NCBI RefSeq assembly: GCF_040115645.1
Contig: NC_089553.1
Coordinates: 4,030,001 to 4,094,000, forward strand
Direction of reading: 5' to 3'
DNA length: 64,000 nucleotides
Origin: Euwallacea fornicatus
Taxonomy: Eukaryota; Arthropoda; Insecta; Coleoptera; Curculionidae
Within the stretch, counting starts at the first letter, position 1. The number at the start of each line of letters is the position of its first letter. The position numbers and the translations under genes are program-made. Positions 13,207 to 27,000 of this stretch are shown here, piece after piece. The notes under the pieces are model-generated. The model saw nothing but the letters and a program-made list of their open reading frames with translations. It was not told where the DNA came from and ran no database searches.

Positions 13207-13445
13207 GTACTTGCAGGAAAATATCCCTCCAGCGCCATCTGCCATGTCCTTTTTGCTGCATCGCGTTCAACGTCGCGAGTGCACCGTGCAGGGCTTAGTG
13301 CACAAGACCGGCCTGGTCGTGAGAAAAATGGTGATGCAGCAAAAAGATTGCGTTAAGTCCTGCCGCACACCCGCTGATGTGCTCGAGATGGCGTAAAAGG
13401 GACACGGTAGATGGCGCTGAAACAATACTTTCCTGCAGGCCTGAC
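13207..13445. mobile_element. Short inverted-repeat element (MITE-like)
   Basis: The left arm runs from TTGCAGGAAAATAT through CAGCGCCATCTGCCATGTCC (about 13213-13262). It matches the reverse complement of the right arm (about 13390-13442, containing GACACGGTAGATGGCGCTG and TTTCCTGCAGG). A nested inner pair, TTTTGCTGCATC and GATGCAGCAAAA, flanks the centre. No transposase is encoded; the open frames across it are by-products of the inverted repeat. Exact ends and target duplication are not resolved. Confidence 0.6.
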
Positions 13446-13800
13446 ATACTTAACGGTGATCTGCCGTTGTATCCAATCTCGCAACGAGTTCGTTAATAGC
13501 TAAACTTTTACCCTCTTCATTACTGTCAACGTCGACTTGCATTGTTCCCAATGTTTATGTTTCGATTTAGCCAACTGCCTACTGAGAATTTTGCAGTCTA
13601 CTGTCAATCATCAATTAACCCACAGTATAGTAGCTAATCCATTTAGGATTTGTGAAGGTTTGCCTTTTTTTCTGGGATGGTCCAGTCATTGTCTGCCTTA
13701 TCACCTTACAGTAGAACATCTGAGAAAATAAAAGCACATAAACATACATTCTTTGTGTTCTTCCAATAACCGAAAAATGAAGATACGAAGCCATGGCAAG

Positions 13801-13830
13801 ATATATATATATATATATATTTTTTTTTTT
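13801..13830. repeat. AT microsatellite with T run
   Basis: Ten AT units (13801-13820) are followed by ten T residues (13821-13830). Confidence 0.95.
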
Positions 13831-14197
13831 TATTGAGCAAGAAACACTGATTAGAAGAAAGAAAAACGCAAAAATGAAAGCGTGACATAAAATAGTCAGT
13901 AAGCCCAGAAATATCTAAAAATATCTAAAAAACTTTAGACGTTAGGAGACAAGTTTTCCAAATTTAACACCCTGTATCTTAGCAACGGGCATTTTGGAGT
14001 CCCGTCACGTTAATATTATGAATTATATGTTGCATTTTTTAATGTAGGATATACGCTATTAAATTATTGCTCGCTACTTTTGGAACACCTTGTACAGCAG
14101 ACGTCCAGCGGATACAAAAATCCCGAAAATCGAGGGTTCAGCTTCGAATCATTTTTCATTGCTTATTGTTTTATTAATCTTTGTAGAAATAAAATCA

Positions 14198-14791
14198 CAG
14201 GGTGTCCCAAAAATGAACAAACAAATTTTAAAAGATGGCGGACGACATCAATACAAACTTTTTTCTCAGATAAACATACACCGCAAATGAGCCACTTGAG
14301 TAGAAAAGGGGCGATATGGTTTTAGTCATTGCAATCATTTTTTGTTCACGTTAGACGATGTTTTATCGATAAATAAACAACGATGCGGTAATTGTTCAAA
14401 ATGTTGACCATTTGCTTCAATATAAAGGTCACACTGTCGGTTCATCGACACGCGGGCCCTATCGCATATTCCGGGAATGGGTTCTAGATGCGCGAATCTG
14501 GGCATTGTGCTTGTTAAGAAACCTTTCTCATTAAGAATAGATGTTTCGTAGACTAGAGATTTGAGATGATTCGAGAGGAAAAAATCCGGTGGGTTTAGAT
14601 CGGGAGAACGCGGAGGTCAGGTTACAGAACATCTTTCTCCAATCCATCGATGCGTAACGGTAAGTTGTTAGAATGAAAAATTAACAATTTTTTATCAGTT
14701 TTGAGGGCGTACGTTTGATAAAGAGGAAAAATTTGCATCGATGTTCCCCACCACTCCTCAAAGCTTGTCGGTAGAATTTTAAGACACCGTG
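14198..14791 (-). mobile_element. Deleted DDE transposon with transposase relic
   Basis: The minus strand at about 14665-14390 reads RWIGERCSVT, a stop, then PPRSPDLNPPDFFLSNHLKSLVYET. This is the C-terminal catalytic region of a mariner/Tc1-superfamily transposase with a D in the DFF position. It is flanked by CAGGGTGTCCC (from 14198) on the left and GACACCGTG followed by TA (ending 14791) on the right, which look like inverted termini. At about 594 bp it can only be an internally deleted copy. The left TA target is not intact, so the end is uncertain. Confidence 0.5.
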
Positions 14792-17700
14792 TATACTAAT
14801 TATGTGACGTGATCAGTAGGGCACATTGCGGTAACAAATGATCCGGCTATCGCTCTCCTTTACCATTTGCTGCTTCTTTCAAGTACCTGCAGGGAAGACC
14901 GTCTACAAATGAGGCCTGTGCGTACATCAATCAAATTCCAACCCTGAAAATCGACACTTCGTTACAATCTCGAATTTTTTAAAGCGACAAATAAAACTCG
15001 GTCATTAAACACGAAAAAAAAAACATCCTCATTGAATAACTTTTCAAGTGAATAGAATCGACAGTCATAAACGGGGTTTAATCGGTTTATTTCAATAATG
15101 GGTACGACCCCCGCATAAAAGGGACTTTTGTTAAGGTATATCGGGTGTCAAGTACGTTCCCATGGTTGTAAAAGGGCTCTTTTGCGAAACTAGGTATCAG
15201 AGTTACAAATTTCATCCAAAGAATAGGAGACTGATTTGTGTGATGCTCCTTTGAAGTTCGAAGGCACCTGATTCGGCAGGTTCCGATCAGTGACCGTCAA
15301 AATGCTCCAACGCGGAGGGTAATACTAATTTAAGGGCAAATTTGACTAATTCGTGCGTGGTGTAGCGTTCGAAGAAAGTCAAATTAGACTTGAGCACTCA
15401 CCCAGGGGTTCACAGATTAAATCTATTCGCTTCTTTGTAAGTAAAATATTAGGGGTTCGCAAGGGAGTTATTCGAACCAAGGCTGGATGTTAGTAAGCTA
15501 AGGGCCAAATTATTAAGGTGCTGATAACTTTACCTTCAAGTTTCAGGTAGAAAGCGAGAGTCTGGCCAATATCCCAGTGTTATCTGAAAGTTCCTACGGA
15601 ACATAGCTTTCGGCTAAAGTTGACAGCGAAATTTGAGCCTCAAGAAGGTCCGTTACGGATTACACTAGATCAAGCAAATCGACCAGCAAAAAGTACAATA
15701 CCAGAGGATTCTAAAGAGCGAACTATACTGATATTCGTAGATACTTGGCTGCAACCCCTTCACCCTTTTCTTCGCATGCTTCACTGTACCTAATGAACAA
15801 AACCGAAACAGTAATTTTATGGCTATTTCAGTTTTGTGTGTGAAACGTTTCTTCACTTGATGCCTGCCCGAACTTGGCCTGTTGGAGCCGCAATCCCCTG
15901 CTAGAAAAGCATTTTCTATATTTACTATTGGCAAACATCTAATTTCAGTTGGGTTATGAAACAGTTTGAAATGCGCTGATTTGACATGGCCCTAAGATTG
16001 ACACTTCGCAACAATGAGGACCGTTCGTAAAGTGTCCCCTGCCGGGGGACCCGATTTGTCTCGGTCTGTCCCAAGACGAGACACCGGATGGTGACAGTGT
16101 ATGCACTTGCTCGTACTCTTGAACTCTTAGGGCTCTGTAATTGGGCACGTATAATTCATGAAGAACTTTTTGCGTTTGGTTTTTCAGGAGAATGAAGCAA
16201 AACAAAAGTGAATTCAATTTAAAATTAAAGTGTCCATTGAAAAATTTCTACGGCGGCATCATTTAAAAAATTTGATTGGATTAGGTCGGGCCTGTTTACA
16301 GGCCGCTCTGACACTTAGCTTTTGTCGGTCTAGTTAAACGGCGGGGGGGCGCCGGCCCATGCTCGCTGTGATTATTACCGGCCGCTGCCCCTTTGTTTTC
16401 AGCCGAAATATATTGGTTTTCTAAATCGGTTTCTGGCAAAGTGACAGGTTGACGAAATTTCATTTGTTAAAGGATCCGAAATGCGGCCTCAGAAGTTAAC
16501 AATGCGTCCTGCGCCCAAAAAGGTTCAGAGTTAGGTCACACTAGTAGTTAGGTACCATATTTTATTGTAAAAAGTGCTGACGAAAGGGGGATTAAGAGAT
16601 TTCATCTTGCGCGCATCAGGTTTTTTAATAAATCCTAATTTATGGGCAAAATACTCCAGGAAAAGGGTCAATTTTGTGAAATTTCAAGGATTACAAACTG
16701 ATTACTTCCAGGAGATGGATAGAACAAAAATTGAAATTAAAATTAAAAATAACAAAAAACCAAAAAAAAAGAAGAATATCGAGATATAATCAATTCATGG
16801 ACAGGATGTAATTTGGCTTGAGCAGATTTTTCCACTTGCCCGAGAGCTGCTTCCAAACGGCAATATTCAAAGTACCATTTAGCACTCGACATTATTTCAT
16901 ATAAAGTTAAATTTTTTTATATTAAAAGAGCGTGTAAAACGCCTTTTATCTCTATATAAATGTCAATTTATTATAATATAACGTTTACGTGCAATATCGA
17001 CGCTAAATTCTTTGAGTGTAGCATTACCGCAATTCATTCTAAAAGAATCTATGGGTAGATGTTCCTTATCGTTGCACCGTTTTCCTTAACTGGAGCTTAA
17101 GAATTTTCTATTGTCGTGATAAATGATGATAAATCAACAAAACTCACGCCCATGAACAACTGACGCACCACGACTGGAGCGCCGCAGATATCGCAAAGTG
17201 CGATTTTACCGAAGAATAAAGGCGAGTGAAAATTTTTCTAACTAAAATAGAGAGAAAACTGATAAAAGTATGTCCTATAACGTGAGAAAAACTGCGTCTG
17301 ACATGAAAAGCTTAAAAACCGACATGTTTTCCTCTTTGCTTTATGCTTTAGCCTTCTTGCTCAAAAATTCAAAGAAACAATCTTCAAAGAGCTAAATATC
17401 AAAAGTACAATAGCCCACGTCCCGGCGTGAGCTATCGTACGCCGCCTCCTTGTCATGAAACGTGGGAATCCGGCAATAGCTAATTGGGGAAGAACTATTA
17501 CGACTACAATTGAAACTCATCGTATTTGGGTGAGATAATATAGTCATTTTAACAGAGATTACAATAATTGAATTATGCTTCTTAAAAGACTATTCCACTA
17601 AGTGAGTTTACACGGCCGAACATGTTAACGAAATGCGTTAATTTGGTGCTTTTCGATTCCCGTTTATTATTGCCATATTAACTCACTTCCCCTTAATATT

Positions 17701-20700
17701 AAAACGTTATCATCTTAGTTGAGTTTTATTTCAACTAGGACTAAAAAGCCTTATTAAGGTACTTGTTTAAATATAGTTACGGGGCAGCTTCAAAAGCGTT
17801 AAGTTGTCTATTGTAAACTGTTAAAGAAAAAGGAATCAAAATATTGTTTGGAGAAAAATTAAAAACTTCTTTATTGAAGTTGATAATTTACCGTATGATA
17901 CAATAGTACTCAGTATCTACTCTAGGTGGGTACTATAGATAGGTACAGGGTGTCTGAAATTAAGTGGTTTTACAGGATGGGAATCTTACTTATTATATTT
18001 TTTGTTATCGAAGTTACAGAAGTACGGTTTTCTCAAATCTTACGTTCGATTTTTTTTTTATTTGGAAGCTGACAGTGACAGAAGAATCGCCACCATCTTG
18101 ATTTCGAACATACAGGGTGTTTTAAAACCTACATTATAGGAGCTCTTCCGTGTTTGATCTATCCAACCAGACATTGAGAAAGTAAAAACGGTTTCTAATA
18201 CAATTTTTTTTCATAGAATACAGTAATTTCACTTTGAAATTGCGAGTTTTTTTTAATAGAACAAAAAAATTGTGTTATAAAGTTTGTCCCCCCTCTCCGA
18301 ACAACCTGTATATCCTAGGAGTTGCAGATAAGAGGTAAAATTATTGATTTCCAGACACTCTAACAAGCAACAGTATTGCGGCGAAATCAAAGAAAAACCT
18401 TTTATACACGGCGTTTGCTAAACATACGACAGAGACTAAAAAGAAAATTCCTTAGGTGGAAATAAATGAAGTTCCCTGAGAAATGTGATAACTTCAACGA
18501 TTTTTGTAATATTTTAGAAGTTTCAATTCCGCTGCATATTTTAATTTTTTACGAAGCATTTTAACGCAGTGCAGACGCACGGAAGACATTGAAATTTAAT
18601 TTTAGACCGAAAAAGGAAATTTTGGCACGAAAAAAATTAATGCGCAAAAATTTCCTGTTTTTGATTGCTGCTTGACATTAATTACGAACATTTAAAAAAA
18701 AAACTGTCATATTATTTTGCTGTAAAATTCCAACTGACCCGTACAATACGACGCCCCTGTAGTTTCTGGATCAATGAACAAACAGCAGTACAGTAATGTA
18801 GCTCATAACGCTACTGCGTAGTCATGACCGTTAGGTTTTTCGAAAAACTTTCTGACGCTTACCTATATGTCGAATTTGTTATGAAAAAATTTAATGCCTA
18901 AACAGGATAAGTGCTACTTTATTGCCTAGGCATTAAAACTGCAACATTATAGCCTTTTTTTTTATCATTAAATGATAATTTTTTTGTTAATCGGCGAATA
19001 TTATTGAACGGACACGTACTAAATGCTGTCGTCCTCGATGCAGAAGTTTGCGTAGCGAACGAAGCAGTATCGCAATTATCTTGAGGGGAAAAAGGCTGAT
19101 TATATGCATGTGCAGTACTAAGTATACTTCGGCCATTGCTGCGAATCCACACTTTCCTTTAAATCCTCTTTAAATAACTTGTTGAATATAATTTATTTAA
19201 ATAAACTAATGTCATCGAACGTGAATGATAAGCTCATTATCCATTATCGATAGCGTTTATTGCACTGCAAATATTAAGACATTGATATTGTCTAGAAGAA
19301 AATGTAAAATTAGTATATTCCTATAAAGTCGTCGGCGAAGAATTTTAACACTTTGTGCCGGACATGTAGGAACGCCCGGTATAATGTTGCAACATCTTAT
19401 ACTAATTGTCTAAATGCAGATAATTTCGGTACAGATTTTTAACATGTCTAAGATATGGTGGTAATCAGTCTGATTCGCTTGATCTGCAATTTTGAACAAG
19501 ATACTGAACGGTTCAAAAAGCAGTTAGTGTATAGTTGGTGTAACTTAGAGCTGGTAAAATTTGAACACTGATTGATCATCACCATGAGATGTATCTACGT
19601 ATAGTTAAAATTATTATCATTATGATACAGTAAACTCGTGAGTTTCTAATCCACCAACACGTGAATTTGGCACAGCTTAGCACTATAATATAGCTAGTTT
19701 AGGCGTGAATTTTAACGAAATATTCCTTCTTATAGTAACATTAAAATTTTATTTAGTCTTATGAAATACTGCAATATTGTGGTGTTTAAAACTGTTAAGT
19801 CGGTATTTTCCTACTGGGAAAACTAACTGAACAAAGAATTATACACTAAGTACTTTGCTTATAATTGATTTTGAGACCTCGCAGAAGAAGCTAGGAAGAA
19901 CTGTTATACAGAAACCATACTCTTTTCAAACTTTCGCTCATTTTGTTGTTATTGTTACTCCGTTAGCAACATCCCGAGTAAAGAATTTAAAATTTTATTA
20001 TTTATTTTTTATTTTTTTTAAGTTTCCAATTTTGAAACATTTATTAGTTAAAATGCGAAATATCGACAACACATTATGCTCAATGACAATATTAAATGAC
20101 TTTTTTCTGTTTTGTAAGTTAAATTTTTCGTGCAATAATGAACTTTCCCACGAGCGTCCGGAAAGCGGCTTTTACCGCCCAATGAAAGCCCGATTGCCTG
20201 CAAACAATTTTGCCACCGGCGAACGTCATTTTACTTCACACGCGAGAATAATCCATTAAAATACAAGCACTCGTTCATTGCCAACTCATCGCTTTGCTCC
20301 TCGGCTTGGAAAGTCGGAGTTGTGCGCCGACGAAACTTGCGCATTAAGACACCGCGCGGCTCTAAAGCGTCTTACCCCCTCCCTTTACTTTTTAATAAAT
20401 TAGAATTTTAAACAAGAAATTTAAAAGCGGCATTAAATGGAGCAAAAAATACTGCCTTTTGGTGTCTGTGTATTTTTCGAAATGTTGCTTACGTAATCAG
20501 TAGGGCAAAAGGGTCATTTTTTTTTTAATTTGAAACATGGGTGAAGTGACACCTTAAATTAAAGGTTACTTCATAATTATAATTAATGGTGTAATGCAAT
20601 TTCAAAACGGTCGATTGGTTCTTGCGAAAAAGTTCTATAAACAGACAAGAAGTCGTAAAAACGCAATACAAATCTGTCTTCGATTATTTTTCTGAAACGT

Positions 20701-22439
20701 TAGTAACTGTGTCGCCATCTATATCGGCAAGAGACGGTCTGTGTTGTCCTGTGGTCATTTGCATTTTACCCCATTGGGTTACCCTGTGCAAGTTCGCCTG
20801 ACGCCAAGGACGAGCGGGCTCTTAGGACCGCAAGATAAAACCGCCCTTAATCATCGAAAATACACCATTCTTCCTCATAATTTTCCGTCATCGGTTGTAA
20901 ATCTTATCATTGTCAATTAAGTCTTTCGTATAATAAAAATGGCTTTTAGTGCAATAAAACGTCGAATTACAGGAGCTTACAGTTCCCTTAAGCCAGAAAT
21001 CGCATGTAACGCAGAAATTCGTTGACAGGTTACATTTTGTCAGGAGCAAAATGGCGCCCATGTTAAACACTTCATTTAATTAATTTCCTGTCGACGAACC
21101 AGTTTTTTTTAATCGTTTTTGCATTACGAAACTGAATTTGAAGTGAATTTTTTGCACATTTTTTTCTATTTAAACGTGTTTTTGTGAAAAACTAATCGAT
21201 CGACCTTAAACCGCACTACACCGTCAAACGTAGAACTTAAAGTCACCCTGTACAAAGAAGCGGAAAATAGAATTGAAGATTTACTTGCGGAGTCTCAAGG
21301 AATAAGCGCCGAACTCCGTTTTAATGCTGAACAATTAAATTTTTCCGCTTTTCAAAATGCCGGATGTGAGACCATATTGAGTTTCTTCCACGACTACACT
21401 TTTTCCTCGATATTTCAAGGATTTACTCTTCCTGACAAAGGTTCGGTAAGAAGCTTTTTTCCTATCCAGTGAACGCTCAAAACGACACAATCATAAAAAG
21501 CGTAGAATCCGTCTAAATAAATTACCTAACTAAAGACACTAGTGGATACTAAAGAGAATGAGATAGATCCTAAATCAAAAAGCTCTGGGGTCCAGCCATT
21601 TTTGCTAAAAAGCTGGTGCAGGCCTCAACACTTGATTTCGCACCTTCTCATGAACTCTAAAACGGAATACTAAATGAATTATCCTTTCAAATTCAATACA
21701 GAAAAAAGCCCTGAAAAAACCACACATAAATTCCTAATCTTGAAATGAAATAATTATGTTTATAACATTTGACTCTTCGTTAGATGTGCAAATGAGTTGA
21801 AAAAAATTAATTCAGGCTTTTGTTATTGAGTATAACGCGTCTGAGGTATCGTTCAATTTTTTTGAGTTAATATGTAAACTGCATGAAAACTGAACTGGTG
21901 CACCTTCATCAACTCATGTTCATAAATAATCTTAAACTATAAAGGTTACCTAAACGTTAGATGAATGATTTGGATGATTATTACTAACAGTTTTAACCAC
22001 CTTATACGAATATTTAATTATTAGTAATCTAACTTAGAAAGTAACCATTATTCGACTTTCTTTAGTCCCTAGTTTATAGATCAAGGTATAGTTGAATCGA
22101 GATTGATAAGACATGAGTGGTGTTATTTTGAACTCAATCACGAGCAGTTTATTCACACTGAGCGAAAAAATCCGAAGAGGAAACAAAGTTCCCGCATGGA
22201 ATTTTAGTGTTGGTCCTGTGTTTACAAAGGAAATTTAAAATGTGATTTCAGGTTTTACATTTAACATTTAAAATTGTACATTTAGCATTTAAGAAATTTA
22301 GGCGTCGACACTGAAACTGTATTCCGTCCTTACGTACTAGTTTCTAGAAAAAACTACGATGGATTTACCACTTGGCATATTTCTTGATTTCTCCGCAGAA
22401 CGTGAACTTTAAAGGGGGATTCACTTACAGTGACAGCCG

Positions 22440-22860
22440 TAAAATTAAGAACGCCTAATTGTCACAAAATTGAGGGGATTATGAATCAGGTCCGATATAA
22501 GAACGTTCTAGAGATTGCGGTGCCGCAGTATGCCGAACAGAACTTGCCCGTTATTTGGAAATTTCGGCAAGACAACGATCCGAGGCGTACGGCAGCCAGC
22601 GTTCGTGCTTGGTTCGGCCAGAAATGTGTGCCTCTTCTAAAATGGCCTTCCCGCAGTCCGGATCTTAACCCGATTGACAATTTCTGGAACGACGCAAGAA
22701 GGCTTTAAGACAACAAAGCATCAAGAATATTTCAGATTCGTTCGACGCCGTTAAGCGAGTGTCGTACTTTGTACCTAAAGAACTTTGTCAGACACTGATT
22801 GAGATTATGCCAAATGGTTGTTTGAAAGTAGAAAAGAACGAAGGCTACCTGATTCCTTAT
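22440..22860 (+). mobile_element. Relic of a Tc1-like transposase (C-terminal half)
   Basis: The frame contains FRQDNDPRRTAASVRAWF, corresponding to the second catalytic Asp block, and then WPSRSPDLNPIDNFWNDARR, corresponding to the third block. In Tc1 relatives the last acidic residue lies in IEN; here it is IDN. A stop follows soon after, with the tail continuing in another frame (22710-22860). The N-terminal helix-turn-helix half is not recognisable. Confidence 0.65.
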
Positions 22861-24066
22861 TGGTTACTGTAAGCTTGGTTGTTGGTTTTTCAACGTTGCT
22901 ATTTGTTTAAATATATCGTTCTTAATTAAATGTCCGAGGAGTCTGTCGGCGTTTTCATGGAAAAGTTTTTTATTTTTTTAATTTGATTACGGCAATTTTT
23001 CAAAAATTTGCATTATCAACTTCCCTTGTAATTTAATGAAAGTCGTTAAGAAAAATGTGTTAAATTTTAAAGTCTACTTCCAATTTATATTTTTATTAAT
23101 ATTTTATTTTCTGAATTATATTTTCTGTTTGTTTTCACTATATCGTTCTTAATTCTAAGGTCGATAGTGTACTTCGATTTTGCAGATTGTGAAAGAAAAA
23201 TAAGATGCGAGTTTTGAACTGAAAGGGACAAGGCACAGTTATCAGCTACAACATTTTTCGACGTTTTAGGAGGAAATTGATAAACGTTGCTATGCCTAAA
23301 GCAGAGTTCCTCAAATTCTAAATTTTAAATGATGGGTGCCAAGGTGGTAATTTTTAGCCCTCCGCGAGGATTAAAGTTAGCGTCATATCAACTAAGACCG
23401 CATTCATCAAACATAAATTTAAATTTGTATCAATTTTTCGTTGGTCATCTACAATATTTTGAAATTGTTAAATTGTCACGAGCAATACCACTGGGATTGT
23501 TATTTAGTTCACTCCTCAGACTTATTTTAATTGACATATAAAACCGTACTTACAAGTGTAATTCGAGAAAATACTTCCTAAGGGAAAACGCTAAGATAAT
23601 AGGTCAACTTACGTCCTAAAGCGAAGTAAAATTTAAGTATTTTTGAAAAATCCTAATAGGAGGAAACATTTTTCGTAAAGTGAGGTCACTCAATACCATC
23701 CTCATTTCATTTTAGCTCTTAAGATTATGCTTGGAATCGGTCAGACGATATACTAGACGAGGTACTTTTTGGTAACACGACTAATGTGGGGTTCATATAT
23801 CACAAGCAGAACATGCTAGGAAGGGTATGTAGCTCTTACATCGAAAGCCAATATTATTCATATACGACGTACAAATCGAACTTAAGTCCAATTTACTAAC
23901 TCCCTGTTAATATTAATTGCTAAATCACGGCGATAACAGGGAGTTACACTAGGAGGAAAATAGTTAAAGTAATTTAAGCAAAATCTCAAAAATTGTAAAG
24001 TACAAAAATCTACTGAGGTTTAACAATCGTTGTACGAAAATTTCAGAAAGGGGGGTGAGAAATATT

Positions 24067-27000
24067 TTATTTTGTCATTTCCAGTGTTCCAACGGTTGTC
24101 ACGGGACAAAGATCCCTGTCGTCCATGTCCGAGACCACTTGAGCCTTTTCCTTCAACATAGAGTCGTACTGTCCATTCCTGTGAGTCTGTTCGGGTCCTT
24201 TCAAGGCGTGTTCCTTTATAAAGGCTTGAACGTCCTGTTGATTTACTTTCGACATTTCAAAGCGATGGCCCCATGTTGCCAATGCCAAAGGCTAAAGAAC
24301 AAAAATATCGAACATTTAGCCAATGATTACCATTACTGCAATAATGCAGATAAATGTTTAATATTATAAGCGAGTACCCTCAATATATACTCCAAGTACT
24401 GTCAATACTCACTCTAGTGGGTGTCAACAAGTTGTATGGCGTTATCACATGCCTATAGATGCAACTTTTCACTATTCTCCTCAGAAAGGTAATTTCATTG
24501 AGATTGGCACAAGGGTGATACAACATGACGACGGCACCATGCTCCAAGTTATGCAGCCATCGTTGCTTTGGCAGGAAGTTGTACTCGCCATAAACGGCCC
24601 AGAGTGGTCGGTGAGTACCGCTGAACAATTGGGTTATTTTCAAGAATTTCGATAAGCAAAAATACTTACAATGTCGGAATTATCTCGTCGTATTCGATAG
24701 ATTCGTTCATGCATTTGTGTTGAGCCTGCCAGAAATTAAATTGTTAATGTTGGAAAAAAGCGGAGAGATGCGAGGGGGTGACCAAAGAGTTCCAAGACTT
24801 TTCGAATTACGGGGCAACGTCGCAACGAAGCGCAGCGCAGCTGGCAGCGTTGCTTAGCGTCATTCAGGTCAAACGCTACTGTTTTCTCGATGTTCAATTT
24901 TTTTCGCTTTCGCGAAGCTCCAGCTGATTTTGTAGAATAATTTTTTCGTATTTGGCGATTTTTCGATATTTTTTGCAAAACGAATTTCAGCGAAGAGCGA
25001 CTTGTCTGCGTTAAGGTCTGTGCTGAACTGGGTAAAACCTTTACGGAAACTTTTCAAATGTTCCAAGAAGAGTTTGGAAATGAATGTGTGAGTCGATCGC
25101 GGTGTCATGAGTGATTCGGGAAATCCAAAGATGGACGGACGTCCTCAGCAGACAATTCACATGCAGGACGGCTATCATCGCATTTGCCTGATCAAGGGCA
25201 CGTTGAAAGAGTGAAGAGTCTCGCGGTGTCGAAGCGTCGTCTAACCGTTTGTGAGATGGCCGAGGAATGCAAAATTTCATTTGGTTCATGCCAAGAAATT
25301 TTAATCAATAAACTGAACATGCACCGTGTATCTCCAAAATGTGTTCCGAAGCTCTTGGCCGAAGAGCAAAAACAACGCTGAGTTCGAGTTTGTTACGAAT
25401 TTCTTGAAACGAGAAAATGATGAAAATTTTTTGAAGCACGTCATCACTAAGGACGAAACTTGGGTTTATGCCTCCTATGTGGAGACAAAGGTCCAATCGT
25501 CTCCATGGAAGTCAAAAACCCCTCCGACGTCCAACAAAGCACAGCAAGTGAAATGGAAAATCAAAGCGATGCTCAATGGTTTTTTTCCGGTTGAAAGGGT
25601 GTGGTGTACTACCACTCCTTTCCACGAGGTGAAACAATTAACCGTTTTCGTTATCTTCAAACGCTACGAAGTTTGCGTGAGGCTGCGCGAAGAAGGAGAC
25701 CGGTACTGTGGCGAAGTAGAAATTCGGTACTGCACCATGACCACGCATCAGTTCAATCTGCGTAACTCATTCGTGATTGTTGCACAAAAAACGACGTGAC
25801 CGTCATCCCCCAGCCGCCCTACTCAGACCAGGCCCCTGTAAACTTTTTCTTGTCTCTCGAACTCAAGGGACCGTTGAACGGGCAGCGATTTGACTCGGTT
25901 GGAATCTTTCAAGAAAAATCGTCAGAAGAGCTAAACAACATTCCGCAAGAACAGTTTTCAGGACACTTCCATCAGCGGAAACGTCATTGGGACATGTGTG
26001 TACATGACAAGGAGAGTACTTTGAAGGACGTAGTGTTGAATATTTTCTAATATCGTTAAAGAAAGTTTTTAATCGTTGGTCGTAAGACTTTTTGATCACC
26101 CCTCGTATTACGGAATATCATGGCTTACACTGTATTGCTGAGGAATGTGTTCGGTACTCTGTATAGAATGAACGTTCACTTGGGGCAAATATAGAGTTCT
26201 GTTATCGAAACAGGTGTAGTTTTCGACGTTGTAGTTCCAGTCTATTTGAAGGTTTGTCTGAAAGAACAGAAGTCTATGTTATCATCTTAAGCAAGAGTCT
26301 GAATTAAAAAAAAAGCGGATTTTCCCATTTTATCAAATTAATGTTGAAAATAATTCTGTTTCGTTCAGTTTCTGTTTTACAACAATGAGGTTTTTCTTGG
26401 GAATCATCTTCAATGTCGCAAGTTTGAATAAGCAATTTTATTTCATAACAATTCTTAGTAATCTTCAACAAATATTTCTTTTAGTCAAAACAAACGTTTG
26501 AACCAATATTTGCCTTGATGCAGATGAAACGCATACAGGGCGGCCCAACGAAAACTCTACAGTTCGGTTTTCAATTCAGTGGTATACGCCTGCTTTGCAA
26601 CGCGTCCAATTCGATGTACGTCCTGTTCGGACGAAACAAATTTCACTCTACAATATACTGCTACAATATTTACATTGAAAATGTGTAAAAATGCTCAGAC
26701 CTGTCAATTTTTTATTCGAGAGGGACGATTTTGCGACACGTCAACTTCAATGTCTCAACGGGGGTGGCAGTTACCCCCAACATTCGTAATGAGAAGAGGT
26801 TGCCGAATGATGTTTCATTTTAAAGGGAGGTGTATCCTAATTATAACTTCCAGGCTTGAAGCCACTGCCCTCATCCAGGCACTACAAAAAAGCTTCAAGT
26901 TGATAGCGAGAGGCGAGTTTTACCATTTATACGTTTCTTTATTTGTAATTTTTTTCTTAAAAAAAAGAGGTTAAGTGAAAAGAAATTTTCACATTACTTT

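Larger units (their letters stand above)
9481..24066. other. Intergenic region between the Sp and DUF3105 genes
   Basis: No host gene can be supported in this 14.6-kb stretch. It holds decayed transposon pieces, listed separately: transposase relics near 10.6, 14.5 and 22.6 kb, a short inverted-repeat element at 13.2 kb and an AT microsatellite at 13.8 kb. Repeat-end motifs of the CAGGGTGT type occur near 13970, 14088, 14198, 17943, 18113 and 21246. Open frames such as 11233-11601 (122 codons, plus strand) and 19855-20259 show no recognisable domain. Confidence 0.5.

Noticed and set aside
26579..26974. 131-codon open frame on the plus strand
   Set aside because: It coincides with one arm of the 984-bp inverted-repeat element and has no protein match I recognise.
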